Both the position numbers and the translations under genes were made by a program. A model generated the notes under the pieces. The model saw nothing but the letters and a program-made list of their open reading frames with translations. It had not been told where the DNA came from and did not search any database. Positions 18,339-28,568 of a stretch of DNA of 64,000 nucleotides are shown here, one piece after another. Position 1 is the stretch's first letter. Each line of letters begins with the position of its first letter. This DNA is from Tolypocladium sp. Sup5 PDA-1 (Eukaryota > Ascomycota > Sordariomycetes > Hypocreales > Ophiocordycipitaceae). The stretch lies in the NCBI GenBank assembly GCA_000750105.3, contig JPHH03000085.1:1-64000 (forward strand), given 5' to 3'.

Positions 18339-20957
18339 TTATGATGGGTCATAACGCCAGCGCTTGTAGTTCTCGTTTACCCACCAGCGGGTCACGACAG
18401 CCGCTTCCTCTGCCCAGTTCGCCGCCAGGGTACCGTAATAGCTCTCCAGAATGCCTTGGAACTTGTCAAAGTCGAACGATAGAGTCGGATTCTTCTCATG
18501 AGGATCCGTGGCCAAGTCGGTGAAGCGCCACTCGTAATTGCCGAAGACCGGCACGATCAGGCGCCAATTCGGCTGGCGAGCATCGCGAACAGCGAGCGTA
18601 GAACCACCGGGGTTCATAACCGTAAACTGCCAGTCTCCTTGGCCAGTTTCCTCCGAGAACTTACGTAGCGGCCGCAAGAGGGACTGGCCTTCGTAGTTGC
18701 GAATTAAGTCCCGCGCAGCCTGGCTCTCGGACTTGGATAGTGATCCCGTCTCTATAAGCAAGTCCAAGATGGTTGGGAGAATTTGCAGCGATGTTACCGC
18801 GTCGTTGATATCGATTTGCGGTAGCTTTGGATGCGATAAAACAAGCGGCACGTGGTAATTCGCAACATGTGGGTTGCTATACGGCGTAAGAGTGCCACGT
18901 TCCGCAATAGACAGACCATGGTCGCCGACAAGGATCAATAAGGTTTCGTCTGCGACACCCTCCGATTCCAAGATGCCGAGTATCTTGCGGAGCCAGCGGT
19001 CAACGTAGCCGACGGCATTGAGGTAACGAGACAAATCGTCCCACTCTTTGTCGTCTGTTAATTGGACGTACTTTTCTTCTTCTGGGATGCCAAAAGCGTG
19101 GTGGGTCGTGCTCGTTATGTGTGTTAGAAAAACTCTTTCGTTGGTTTCCTTCGCGACCGTGAAGGCATCCCGGATATAGTCTTCGACAGCGACCTCGGGC
19201 ATGCCATAGTAATTAACATCAGTTAGATTAACGGGGCCGAACTTGGGAGAACCCTTCAAGTACCACCAGTCAATATTCCTTTCATGCTCCGGAGGATAGC
19301 CCATGACCGGCATTAAGCGGTCTTGTCTATCGTATCTATTAGTCACGGACTGCATAAACGATGACTTCCATTTAAATGAAGTAAAGTCTTCCTTGCTGGC
19401 TTCGTCCTTGCCGGCTTCGTGGTCGTTCATATGGTCTAACTGGTTGAATGCCTCGAAGATATGCGCCAAACACGGTTGATAGATATGGTGCGCCTGGTCG
19501 ACGTTGAAGTCGGCAGCGAGTGGAGATGAGCCACAAAGGGTACCGACCAAGCTCTTAAACGTGTAGGTACTAGTAGTGTAGGCGTTATTAGCGTTAATGC
19601 CGCCACGATGTTTGCCTTGCGCATGTTGAAAGGCGTCATCGCGAGAGCCGTGGCCTTCAAAGCCGTCATCGTGATCGCCAGTAAGAAACTTTGCGGTTGG
19701 GGTGAGCGAGGCGAGCATCTCCTCCGGCAGAGACTTGTTTTTAAATGTGCTTTCTAGTCGCTCCCAGACGATGCCGTCCCTTTTAATAGGGAAAATATCT
19801 TTTCGAGTGCTCTCAAGCTTAATGAGCATCACGTGTCGGATTAATACGTCGGCGAGCTTAATATCGCGGAGAGCCGGGAGCAGGTTATCGTCGAGATTGG
19901 AGAGTTTTAAGGGATCCGCAGCTGCATAGTAGTGGTCCTTTTCTGCCTCGTACCAGTCTTCAAAGCCCGCAAGCGGCGTATCCTTGGGTAGCCAAGGCAA
20001 AGCAATCGGCTCGACAAGGGCCGTGCGGTTATCCAAGCTGCCGTTCACACTGCTAGAGAAGGCAAGCAGACTCAGCGTTGGTGACGAGTGCGCAAAGTCC
20101 ACGAAGGGCATTAGAGGCAGCGTCCATGACATGTAAACCAGCGAGCTGTCTGAAGGTCGAAGAATGGTGCAGATAACCTGGGCTATCAGTAAGATGCCAA
20201 CCAGGACGTATTGAAGCACCGTAAATCTTGATGAGGCCAGTGGAGGGTCTTGATCGGTGCAATCCCAGTACTCCTCGCCCGTGAAACTGTGTTTCGCCGG
20301 TCCTTTGGGGTCTTGCTGGGGCAGGTGTTCGTAATTGGCATCCGACGGCACGTGCCGCCGCCATGTTGAGAACTTGCCGAGCAAGGACATCACGGGCCGC
20401 TTCAGAATATCCAGAGCAATGCCAGCCACGGCATAGCAGAGGGTCTGGAGGACCCCAGCTAAGACGAGCAAGGCAGCCAATACCAGTACGGTCGACAAAA
20501 GCCCGGTCATCATCATCTTCCACGATCCCGAGTCGCTAGCAAGGGCAATATTGCGCCACTGGAGTTCTAAGCCCGCCACGGCAAAGAAAGAGATGCTGAT
20601 TGACGCTAGGAGAAGCACAAACGCGACAATAGCTGCGGCCACGATTGTCGACGCGACTCCTAGCCATCGCACCGTTGCAAAGAGCCCACTATGTCTGTCG
20701 ACAAGCAAACGCAGCACCAGCAGCAAGGCCGTATCTTGCGCAAAGAAGGAGATGCCCCAGCGCAGAAGGTCGGTCGTCGGCATCGCGTTGAGATGAGCGA
20801 CGATATGTATCACTTTGGCGCCGAGGATGGCGACGGCGGCAATCGTAAAGGCAAACCGCCGGTTAATGAGACGAGGGGCGAAGGCCAGCATGATCCGCCT
20901 ACTGACGAAGTGAACAGAGGCCACCAAGCCGACGAAGCGGCGCCGTGTTGACTCCAT
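18339..20957 (-). CDS. Membrane-anchored sulfatase / LTA-synthase-like phosphoesterase
   Basis: 872 residues in one exon from the ATG at 20957 (MESTRRRFVGLV); frame-open codons upstream to 21311 look like 5' leader. Five hydrophobic segments lie within about residues 30-265 (for example FTIAAVAILGAKVIHIVAHL and LQYVLVGILLIAQVICTIL), followed by a large lumenal or extracellular sulfatase-type domain from about residue 330. Motifs include TTSTYTFKSLVGTLCGSSPL (probable nucleophile region), THHAFGIPEEEKY and VGDHGLSIAERG (metal-binding Asp-His). The layout of helices plus a C-terminal alkaline-phosphatase-superfamily domain matches fungal sulfatase-domain proteins; substrate unknown, with phosphoglycerol or phosphoethanolamine transfer as well as sulfate-ester cleavage possible. 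No frame damage seen. Confidence 0.85.
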   Translation of the reverse strand: MESTRRRFVGLVASVHFVSRRIMLAFAPRLINRRFAFTIAAVAILGAKVIHIVAHLNAMPTTDLLRWGISFFAQDTALLLVLRLLVDRHSGLFATVRWLGVASTIVAAAIVAFVLLLASISISFFAVAGLELQWRNIALASDSGSWKMMMTGLLSTVLVLAALLVLAGVLQTLCYAVAGIALDILKRPVMSLLGKFSTWRRHVPSDANYEHLPQQDPKGPAKHSFTGEEYWDCTDQDPPLASSRFTVLQYVLVGILLIAQVICTILRPSDSSLVYMSWTLPLMPFVDFAHSSPTLSLLAFSSSVNGSLDNRTALVEPIALPWLPKDTPLAGFEDWYEAEKDHYYAAADPLKLSNLDDNLLPALRDIKLADVLIRHVMLIKLESTRKDIFPIKRDGIVWERLESTFKNKSLPEEMLASLTPTAKFLTGDHDDGFEGHGSRDDAFQHAQGKHRGGINANNAYTTSTYTFKSLVGTLCGSSPLAADFNVDQAHHIYQPCLAHIFEAFNQLDHMNDHEAGKDEASKEDFTSFKWKSSFMQSVTNRYDRQDRLMPVMGYPPEHERNIDWWYLKGSPKFGPVNLTDVNYYGMPEVAVEDYIRDAFTVAKETNERVFLTHITSTTHHAFGIPEEEKYVQLTDDKEWDDLSRYLNAVGYVDRWLRKILGILESEGVADETLLILVGDHGLSIAERGTLTPYSNPHVANYHVPLVLSHPKLPQIDINDAVTSLQILPTILDLLIETGSLSKSESQAARDLIRNYEGQSLLRPLRKFSEETGQGDWQFTVMNPGGSTLAVRDARQPNWRLIVPVFGNYEWRFTDLATDPHEKNPTLSFDFDKFQGILESYYGTLAANWAEEAAVVTRWWVNENYKRWRYDPS

Positions 20958-22055
20958 GGCAAAGCAACAGTGATGTGAGGTTAACCACTGATGAGCATAT
21001 ACGTAGGTCGTGATAATTCCCGGCCTATGCTCCGATGTTGAATTAAGAAGTGATCTGTGATCGTCGCCTGCCTGGGTCCTTTCTACGCGGCCGAACAGTC
21101 TTCTAATATGACAGACCTTGACCGAACGAGACATGCTCAGCCCAGGCCCGTGCGTTTCGTCGACCACCGGCTGGCTGGTACGCAACCGGGAAGACTGACA
21201 CAAGGCAGCTTGGCGTCGCGTGCCACAGTTACCCTGGCGGGAATGCGACAAAGGGTGCATACGAGATGTACGAAGTAATCCCCATCCGGAACGAGCAGAA
21301 AACGAATGCAAGCGATTGCCACATACGAGACAGGCAAAGCGTACACTGTAGGTGCCGTATGTATAGTCCGAGAGTGTCCTCTCCCATCGCCGCGTTCGTT
21401 AATTCCCCTCTCGAATTTTATCCTCCTATGCCATCTACATCGTGTAAACCTTATCTTTAGTCGTTACGATGTAATGCACGCGGCACTCTCCCCCAAGGTC
21501 CGTCTGTTCCCGAGTATGCACCGAATGAGCAAAAAATCTCCCCAGCGCACGTTCATCCCTCGCCCCAATATGCGTTCAGTCAGCACCAACATGTGCTTCG
21601 TACAATCAGCACTTCCACTTTGTATTCACTTCTTTCCAAGTGCCCGTAAAGCGTCCCGGCTCGCTCCCTTTTGCCGACCTGCGCCCTAAAAAGTCACGCC
21701 ATGTTTTTCGTCGCTTTCTTCATTATTCTACATCGTTGACACCTTTACTTTACTCTCGCAGCGTTTACTATGTGCACTAGGGCGTCATAATATTACGAAG
21801 TAGAAAGGGCCAGCCGTAGCCGATTGAATTTTTTATTACCGCAGGCTCATAGGTGCTCCAGCCAATCACGACGGTGGTGCGATGTCCTCTCGTCATCTCC
21901 CTTGTACGAAGTACGGTATGCCAAGTCTCTGAGCAATGGCAAAATTGACTGTCTCATTAGGAAAAGTCCCCAAGTCCCATTCGTAGCCATGTTCCTAGAC
22001 AGTGCTGCCACTTGCAGGACTGAGAAGCCTTTACCCAGTACCGATTAGCACAGGG
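20958..22055. other. Intergenic, divergent promoters
   Basis: Promoter space for the minus-strand sulfatase and the plus-strand rhodanese gene. Short open frames only, none protein-like. The 21700-21850 part is AT-rich. No RNA gene recognised. Confidence 0.5.
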
Positions 22056-22588
22056 ATGGCAACGACACACGAGGCCAGCAACAACAGCCCTCCGCGCTGG
22101 TACGCGACATACCCTGCCCCAGGGCATTCACAGCCTGGGAGCGTGACGCGCGAGGAGCTGCTAAAGATGCTCAAAGGAGGCGAGAGCGTTGCTGGCCGCG
22201 ACTTTCTCCTCGTTGACTTGCGGCGCAATGACCACGAGGTGCGTCCGCCACCCCACTCCAGACTCCAGACTCAACCGTCCATGCCTCGCCAAAGCCAGGC
22301 CATGGACAGGTCAGGACTGAGATCTTGTGCCAGTTCTGGCTGTCTGTGCAGAAATTAACTCCCCCTCCTCCTCCCAGGGCGGCACAATTCACGGATCCAT
22401 CAACCTCCCCGCGCAAAGCCTGTATCCAACCATTCCGACTTTCTACATGATGTTAAGGGCTGCTGGTGTGCGCAAGATCATCTGGTACTGCTGTGAGTCA
22501 GAGAGTCTCGGTGCCCCCTCCTTATGTTGGCAGTACGGTAGTACCTGAACTGCCAGCAGCTTCTTCCCGTCGGCGTTCAAACACATGA
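22056..22588 (+). CDS. Rhodanese-domain protein, C-terminally truncated
   Basis: Exons 22056-22238, 22378-22492 and a likely third at 22557-22588 (donors GTGCGT and GTGAGT; acceptors CTCCCAG and GCCAG). The product starts MATTHEASNNSPPRWYATYP and has LLVDLRRNDHE / GGTIHGSINLPAQSLYPT and KIIWYC, typical of fungal Acr2/Cdc25-like rhodaneses. After the active-site Cys the third exon reads SASSRRR and stops at 22588, giving C-x5-R but none of the following helices (family continues about 40-50 residues). Product about 110 residues against a usual 145-160. Either the gene is truncated or a later exon was missed. Any sulfurtransferase or arsenate-reductase activity is doubtful. Confidence 0.65.
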
Positions 22589-23536
22589 ATGTGGCTGTTC
22601 AATAGATTTGGCTAGTTCGATAACCTTGAGCTTGTGGCCCGTGCACGAATGTACACTCTACCGAGAGCCAAGCTTAGATTGTCCGTTGGGATGGAGCTAA
22701 GAAGACTGTTGGCAAGGGTGATGCATGTCGTTGGAGAAGTTCGGGGTATTTGCGATGGGTCTTATGGAATAGGTCAAGGAGGTAGCAATGAGGTGATCGC
22801 GGATTAGGTGTACGTGCCACCCATTGAGCGGATGGGAAAATGATGCCGCAACCATGGCGCGACGGATATCAAGAGCATCCAGATGCCGGGAGCTTCTTGC
22901 CATAGTAATTGACACCAGGTTTACTCTCCCATCTTGTGCGGCAGCCACGTCCACTGACCACTTGTTTTATCGGAGAGGCGAGAGCGAGCGCGCCAAAAGC
23001 GGCGGCACGTCCCGCATGACTCGGTGGCACAACAGCGCTTTCGAGACTTAATCTGTATATTTCCCTGACGCCCAGTATTTACATACCCCCAGAATGCGGC
23101 CACATTATGGAAGAATGGTTCAACAGGACTCCTACTTTACATGCACCACCTCGTGCTTGAAATCAAGCGCGAGGATCGGGACGGATTTTAGCCCCCCCAA
23201 GTAATTCAAGCCGTGAGATTTTTGTCGTAGAATAGCGCAGGAGCCCCGGAAAATAAATGTCAAATTATACGTCGCTGAGAGAACATAACGGCGGACCCGG
23301 AGCAGAATCCCATATAATGGGGAAGGAAAATAAAAAATCCATTGTTGGATGTATAGAGGTTGTTGTTCTGAAGGAGTGACAAAGCCTTATATGACTGTCT
23401 CCAAACAACGGGGCCCGTGATTTCTTCCCCTTTTCTCATAATGTCCTCGGAGCTGCGATGCAGCCCTAACAAATCAGCAATAATTGTCCCAGGTGGGTTA
23501 GAAAGGTAAGCGAGTGTAGTAACCGTGCTGTCATCC
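22589..23536. other. Intergenic, no gene seen
   Basis: Short frames on both strands without domain signals. I looked for the missing end of the rhodanese (a helix-rich region ending in an acidic tail) and did not find it. No RNA gene recognised. Confidence 0.45.
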
Positions 23537-23921
23537 CTACAGGGCGCACTGGTCGTCGGCGACACCGGGCATTGTCATACATCCGGCAATACAGTACGAG
23601 TTGCCAGCAATGGCGCCATTGGTGTTTGTACAGCGGTAGAGGACGTTAAGAAGCTGGTTGGCCGCCAGAGGTGGAATGGGACCGGTTATGTTCACCGCGT
23701 TAGTCAACTCGGTATTATTCTATACTTTTAAAGAATCAGAAACCAGTTTAAGTAGGGTGGGTTTCATCCGAACAGTAGGGAAGTTTACCCTGGCTAGCGA
23801 CCAGATTATAGCCACATTTATACTGCTGATAAATGCAGGGAAATGTAAAAGCATCAACTCCGACTGAAAAGGCGAGCAAAGCCGCAGTCGCAGCGCTGGT
23901 GATTGCCTGGGTAAACATCAT
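23537..23921 (-). CDS. Small secreted cysteine-rich protein, possibly damaged
   Basis: Exon 1 (23921-23789) encodes a signal peptide (MMFTQAITSAATAALLAFSV, cleavage likely near VDA/FTF) and mature CIYQQYKCGYNLVASQ. Exon 2 (23719-23537) encodes LTNAVNITGPIPPLAANQLL, LYRCTNTNGAIAGNSYC and IAGCMTMPGVADDQCAL, ending in a TAG. The layout recalls small secreted effector-like proteins of filamentous fungi with four to six Cys. The intron (23720-23788, donor GTAAAC, acceptor TATAG) is typical in size, but exon 1 ends in phase 1 while exon 2 is open in phase 0, so the join gives an immediate stop. A one-base indel or a different splice site is needed. Surrounding DNA is AT-rich. Confidence 0.55.
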
Positions 23922-25844
23922 CTTTCTCTCTTTAAGATGGCAAGAGGGTGGGTGTTGAGATGGGTAGTAAACAAGTTGGCAGGGATAGTTTTCGGAGTTG
24001 GTTGCTAATTAGGACCCGTCCTCAAGCTGGGGATGCGATATTTACATATAAATTAACTCTCATTATATGGCCAGCTTCTATAGTAGCCTGGCTTATGTTT
24101 CTCTACGTTAAAAAGGGGGCTAAAGGCTTAAGGAGATGGTCGATCAGGCTGCGAGCATGGTTCACATGAACCCCTAGATTTGCATTCCCATGCATAGCAA
24201 ACGTCAACGCCCGGTCCTTTACTCCTTCTAAAAACGTCTGAACATGCAATCCTGAGGATGGCTGTAAACATCTATCAATGCCCTCTTTGAACAAACAGTG
24301 AATCATTCATTCCTCGGTGCATACTCACGTGTTTGCCATATACATATGTCCATCCGAGGTTTCATAAGGCAGGAAACAGCCAAGTGCAATGCGCCATCTT
24401 CATGTAACAAATCAAATCGGCAAGCATCGTATGACCCCAATCAATACGAGAGTCGTTGCGGGGTTTCCAATGTGCAGGTTTGAGATAAAAGTCGTTAGTC
24501 GTGACTGTCCCAGCGCGGTGCGGAGGGCGCGACACTGTCTGCAGCCTGCGCCCGCGTTTTGTATGACAGCTCACACGGCTATGTCTGGCATACTGTGGCT
24601 GGCATACTGTGGCCGGCATACCGTGTCTGGCAGGCAGGTAACTTGACAGAGTCTCCTCGCGAGGACGAGGGGAGGAAGGATGGTGAGGAAGATGTTAGCT
24701 GCTGATGTGGGTTGAAGGTTTAGAAATCACGGGAACACTTCTCTGGAGGCGACCAAGAACGAAACCATGCCAAGGACGAGCTAAGTATAATTCAGCATCC
24801 ATCATGCATTGCCTAACGGCCGCTAAGTGTAAACTCGTGGTGTCTCCTGCCTAGCTTCCATTGGATGAGACATTTCCGTGGTAGTCTAAGACCAGGAGAT
24901 GGAGTCTAGACCTTCGCGGTGGTGCCGCCAATGAGCAGACTCACAGTGAGTTCAAGTTAATGTCCACATTGCATGTTATTTGGCAACAGTCGTTCTGGCA
25001 CGCGCCAAGCATTTCGCATGGCTCCCTGAGACAGGTGTCTGATACGAACCACGACGAAGTCAACAGTCGTTTCGGACTTTTCTCACAGCCTTCTTCGGGC
25101 TTTCAAAACCAGTGACACAATTCAACTAAGGCCGTCTAAATGGAGGGAGCAATAGTCTGTCTAGGCCAGCCGAGACACTATTAATCCCGCCGTTTCGGGC
25201 GGTGAGGTAACCGCCACAAGCGAGATACACGGGCCTGTTTATTGTTTTCAAGAGACTTGCAGAATTTGGAGAGGTGAATGCTTTCTTCGTCTCACGTGCT
25301 CACATTCCGAGTAACCGCAGAGGGAATGTACTGCATTCGCAATACTGCAGCACGATGCCTGCAGAGACAAGGCACAACAGGCTTCAGAGGTAGCCATTGA
25401 GCTCTTGAACCTGGTTTCTCCTCGGAGAGAACTCAGAACTGCACGCTTGTTGGGAGTTGGTGGTGGTCACGACAGCAAACTCATGGCTGATGAGCGACGA
25501 TAATAATTTCTCTTCTATTGACCATAATTGATGATGCCATGCCATTCCATGCACTGCAATGCCATGTAAATGCCTGTATATGCCGAGTGACGAGCGTATA
25601 AACTGCAATGCCCATAAATGTCCTCTCTCATCTGCCATGGATCAGTCGATGTCTGCGGTATTGCAATGGGCCTACTTACCCTGTCTCAAAAATATTCCTA
25701 GCTCGTGTATCTAACGTCGCTAATGCCAAAGACGATGAAATCTTTTAGACCAACGATCCGGTGTATCGGGCAGTCGACTCTTATAAAGCAATGGTCGACT
25801 CTCAAAAGCAATAAAGCAAGATTCATCCAGCAATCATAAGCACC
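23922..25844. other. Gene-free stretch
   Basis: About 1.9 kb with only short spurious frames. AT-rich at 23900-24130. A small direct repeat (CTGGCATACTGTGG and variants) lies at 24585-24625, and a degenerate ATGCCAT/ATGCCCATAAATG repeat lies at about 25530-25620. A GC-rich hairpin CCCGCCGTTTCGGGCGGT lies at about 25186-25204. No supported gene. Confidence 0.5.
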
Positions 25845-26590
25845 TCATCTTACCGCGGTTTTTGCTCCACATGTAACTCCTACATGTAACTCCTGCAAAA
25901 CCTTTGCCATGGTGATTCGTTGGTTAGGGTTTCGCGTCAACATCTCCTTGGCTAGTCGCTCCAGGCGGTCCCGAGAGCTCAGCGTCTCACTCGCCTCGAA
26001 TATCTCCGTCAGCCAGTCGCGCATCTGGGTGACCGCAGGCTGACCGTTGCCATTCTGCTTGTGCGGCACGGACGGGTTGTTGATTCCTACAATCTGCCAC
26101 TACAAAGGCTTGGGATGATGCCGTCTCGCGCGGCTGTCGGGGAAGGCAATCTTGCGTAGGACGTATAGCATCGTGACACCCAGAGCCCACACATCCGATG
26201 CTGTGCCGCGAAGGTTCTTGCCAATGAACTCTGGCGGAATGTAATAAGGCGTCCCGCCAGTAGTCGGGATGTTGGCCGCCAGCGTCGACAGCCCAAAGTC
26301 ACAGAGCACTCCGCCTCTCTCCGGCGAATAGGATGAAGCAAGATCTGGAGCCTCCACGTGCTCCATGTAAAGAGACAGAAAACGGGCATTACCGCCATAG
26401 CACCGGACGATGGAGTTGTGTTTCAAGTCCTCCTGGCTCTGGCATTCGCGCATCCACATGTCGGCCTGGCGAATGACGTTGCGCTCGCTAGCATCGACGT
26501 TAACTTTACTCGTCTCGAGAAGCAGCTTAACGACCGCCTCATACGCATTCATAACGGCCCATAAGAGCGGTGTCCCGAGATTCCGATCTC
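25845..26590 (-). pseudogene. Protein-kinase domain remnant fused behind ankyrin sequence
   Basis: The minus strand gives a kinase alpha-C/beta-4-5 region (MWMRECQSQEDLKHNSIVR, RFLSLYMEHVEAPDLAS), then VLCDFGLSTLAANIPTTGG (DFG), TPYYIPPEFIG (APE-like) and ASDVWALGVTMLYVL, and in another frame a C-lobe end (RLERLAKEMLTRNPNQRITM). The glycine loop and catalytic Lys are absent, and so is the HRD catalytic loop between DLAS and DFG, so this is a kinase with internal deletions. The N-lobe directly follows ankyrin-like VKLLLETSKVNVDAS in the same frame. Frameshifts at about 26100 separate the C-lobe end. Not catalytic as it stands. Confidence 0.7.
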
Positions 26591-27755
26591 TAGTATCGGC
26601 GGCGGCTGCTCCAGTACCGAGAAGAAGTTTGGCGACGGCCTTGTGCCCCTTCTCGGCGGCATAAGTCAGTGGTCCTCCCGTAGCTGTCCATTTGGTCTAC
26701 AAGAGTCCTCCTTAACAGACTTTGTGCGCTGTTATTATCCCCAAAGTAGGCCATTAAGTGCAGGCCAGTCATTCGTCTTGGAACGTCTTGACTATATCGC
26801 CATTGCAATGATCCCTTGACAGCCATTAGCGCTTGGCTCGATGACGCAACTTTTTCACCAGAGTCAAGAAAGTCAGTGGTCAGCTGGCATAAAGTTGGAG
26901 CCTCACGAGCATGATGCCCCCAGTTGTGCGCGAAGTAGTCGTGCAAAAAATTTAACCGTGACAGATCTTCAAACTCTTTGTCGGTCCGACAGAACCCGCT
27001 CTCAAAGACGTTGAATGACAGGTATGTAACGCAGGTTGTCGTGATATCGACTTCCGCGTTTGGGAACCAATTCTCTCGCGTTTTCTCGAAGTATTGCTGC
27101 GTCGTGTAGTGGACTAACCGGATGATGTTGTCTTGTTCGTCGATCTTGCCTAGCCCAGCACACACTGAGACCATCCTTCAATCTCTGGCAACGCATCTCC
27201 ATCAAGCTCCGCCTTGTCAGCCTCTACTGCAAGGGCGTGCTGAAGCTCTATAGTAGTAAGCGGCCTTTTCGCGCAAGTGATCCAGGACAGAACCTGCTTA
27301 GCAAATTCTTGCTGGTCTGCCACCTGCTTTTCGATGCGCTCCATTGCCGTCTCATACGCGTGGTTGTACGCATCTGATCCGCTCTCAAGAGCCATGCGGA
27401 CAGCCTTGACCTATGTCTTGCCGATCAGAGACTCAAGACGAAGCTGGGCAAGGAGGAACCTGAGCACATTAGCGTCTTGTAGGATCTTCGGAGAGAGGTC
27501 ACGCACATTCCCCTGGACCGACTGAACTATCTCGCTCTTGACCTCCTCTTGGAGTTCTGCGCTACAGCGGACGAATGTTGGCAATCGCAACATGTTGTCG
27601 TGGAGATATCCCCGCACATCCTCTTCTGTAGCACGGATTTCCAGTGAAATGCTTCCTTTGAATGTCTCAGTGACATCCGGACTAGATCTCGAAGTCGCGA
27701 AGATGTTGGTTCCAGATTTGGCTTGAAGTTTATATCTCCAAACTGGCTCACTCAT
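26560..27755 (-). pseudogene. NACHT-ankyrin NLR remnant (incompatibility-type receptor)
   Basis: Fungal STAND/NLR protein remnant, normally a cytosolic sensor. Visible in order on the minus strand: post-P-loop NACHT part (TNIFATSRSSPDVTETFKG, SLEIRATEEDVRGYL), winged-helix-like part (FAKQVLSWITCAKRPLTTIE, LQHALAVEADKAELD), then IIRLVHYTTQQYFEKTR and YLSFNVFESGFC, then ankyrin-like TGLHLMAYFGDNNSAQSLL and YGRTPLTYAAEKGHKAVAKL (part in another frame). The N-terminal effector domain and the P-loop are missing. A TGA-type break at about 27411 and frame changes near 27170 and 26680 show decay. A Zn2Cys6 fragment lies immediately 5'. Confidence 0.75.
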
Positions 27756-27809
27756 CCATGTTAGAGATCTTTGGTGCTTGCGAATACTTTGTGTTGATTC
27801 TAGGCACGG

Positions 27810-28460
27810 TCAAGGGGCGACGTCCGAGACGGTCTTTGCCTTGTATTGCGTAAAGCGGCTCCTACGTTGTGAGTGAGATTCGTCTACCTTTCTTACTACA
27901 GTCTTATGGACTGAGTAAATATCGCGCGTCTTGACCTCGCAATACTGCAGCGGCCACTGAATGTATTTTTGGTAATCGTTAGGCAGTATCTGTGCCATGC
28001 TTCTCGTCCATCTAATGATGACGTTCTTTCGACTCGGACACTTGGGTTCATCTGAAAGGGAGATGCAGAATCGGCCTAGGATGTAGTCGAGCAAGAACAT
28101 GTGGATGACCAAGAGGTGGCCGACATAGTTTTCCGGATTCATGAACGACAGAAATTCTTCGTTTCTGAACGAAGACGGCATCATGAACAGCATGACAAAT
28201 TCCTTCCTGGCTGGGTATCGAAGAATCAGTACATCATGTTCAGGCGCGGATCCGCAAAAAACTGAGACTCACCATCGAGAGAGGATGTACGCAAATACGC
28301 TATGCATCTCACAAGGCATGCCAGATACTGCATCTCAGTACGCTTCGGACACAAAGGCTCCAGACTCGTCACCGACACCCTAAACCCCTCGATGAGCTCA
28401 AAGTCCTTGGGTTGTTCGCAGGGGGCTCGCTTAGGATTGCCACCATGTCCACGACGCTGG
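27810..28460 (-). pseudogene. C-terminal part of a Zn2Cys6-type transcription factor
   Basis: Two exons on the minus strand, up to 28273 and from 28211 down, with a 61-nt intron (donor GTGAGT, acceptor TACCCAG). The join reads YLRTSSLD / ARKEFVMLFMMPSSF and continues YVGHLLVIHMFLLDYILGRF and YQKYIQWPLQYC, characteristic of the C-terminal helix block of fungal C6 regulators (a position where FMLPS...A...H..L...W..GW is usual). The upstream frame closes near 28460 without a start or zinc cluster, so only the end of the gene is present. It ends at 27810, 55 nt before the NLR remnant, on the same strand. Confidence 0.6.
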
Positions 28461-28568
28461 CCCAGGCTCGCAAACCGCCATACAAATTTAGGTAGACATT
28501 AAATTAGACTACCAATTAAGCTCGCTTCTCTTGCCATTCACTTATATCTACACAGTATCGCGTGCCGC

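Noticed and set aside
25186..25204. GC-rich hairpin CCCGCCGTTTCGGGCGGT as a bacterial-type terminator or RNA gene
   Set aside because: No U-run and a eukaryotic context; no nearby gene end fits.
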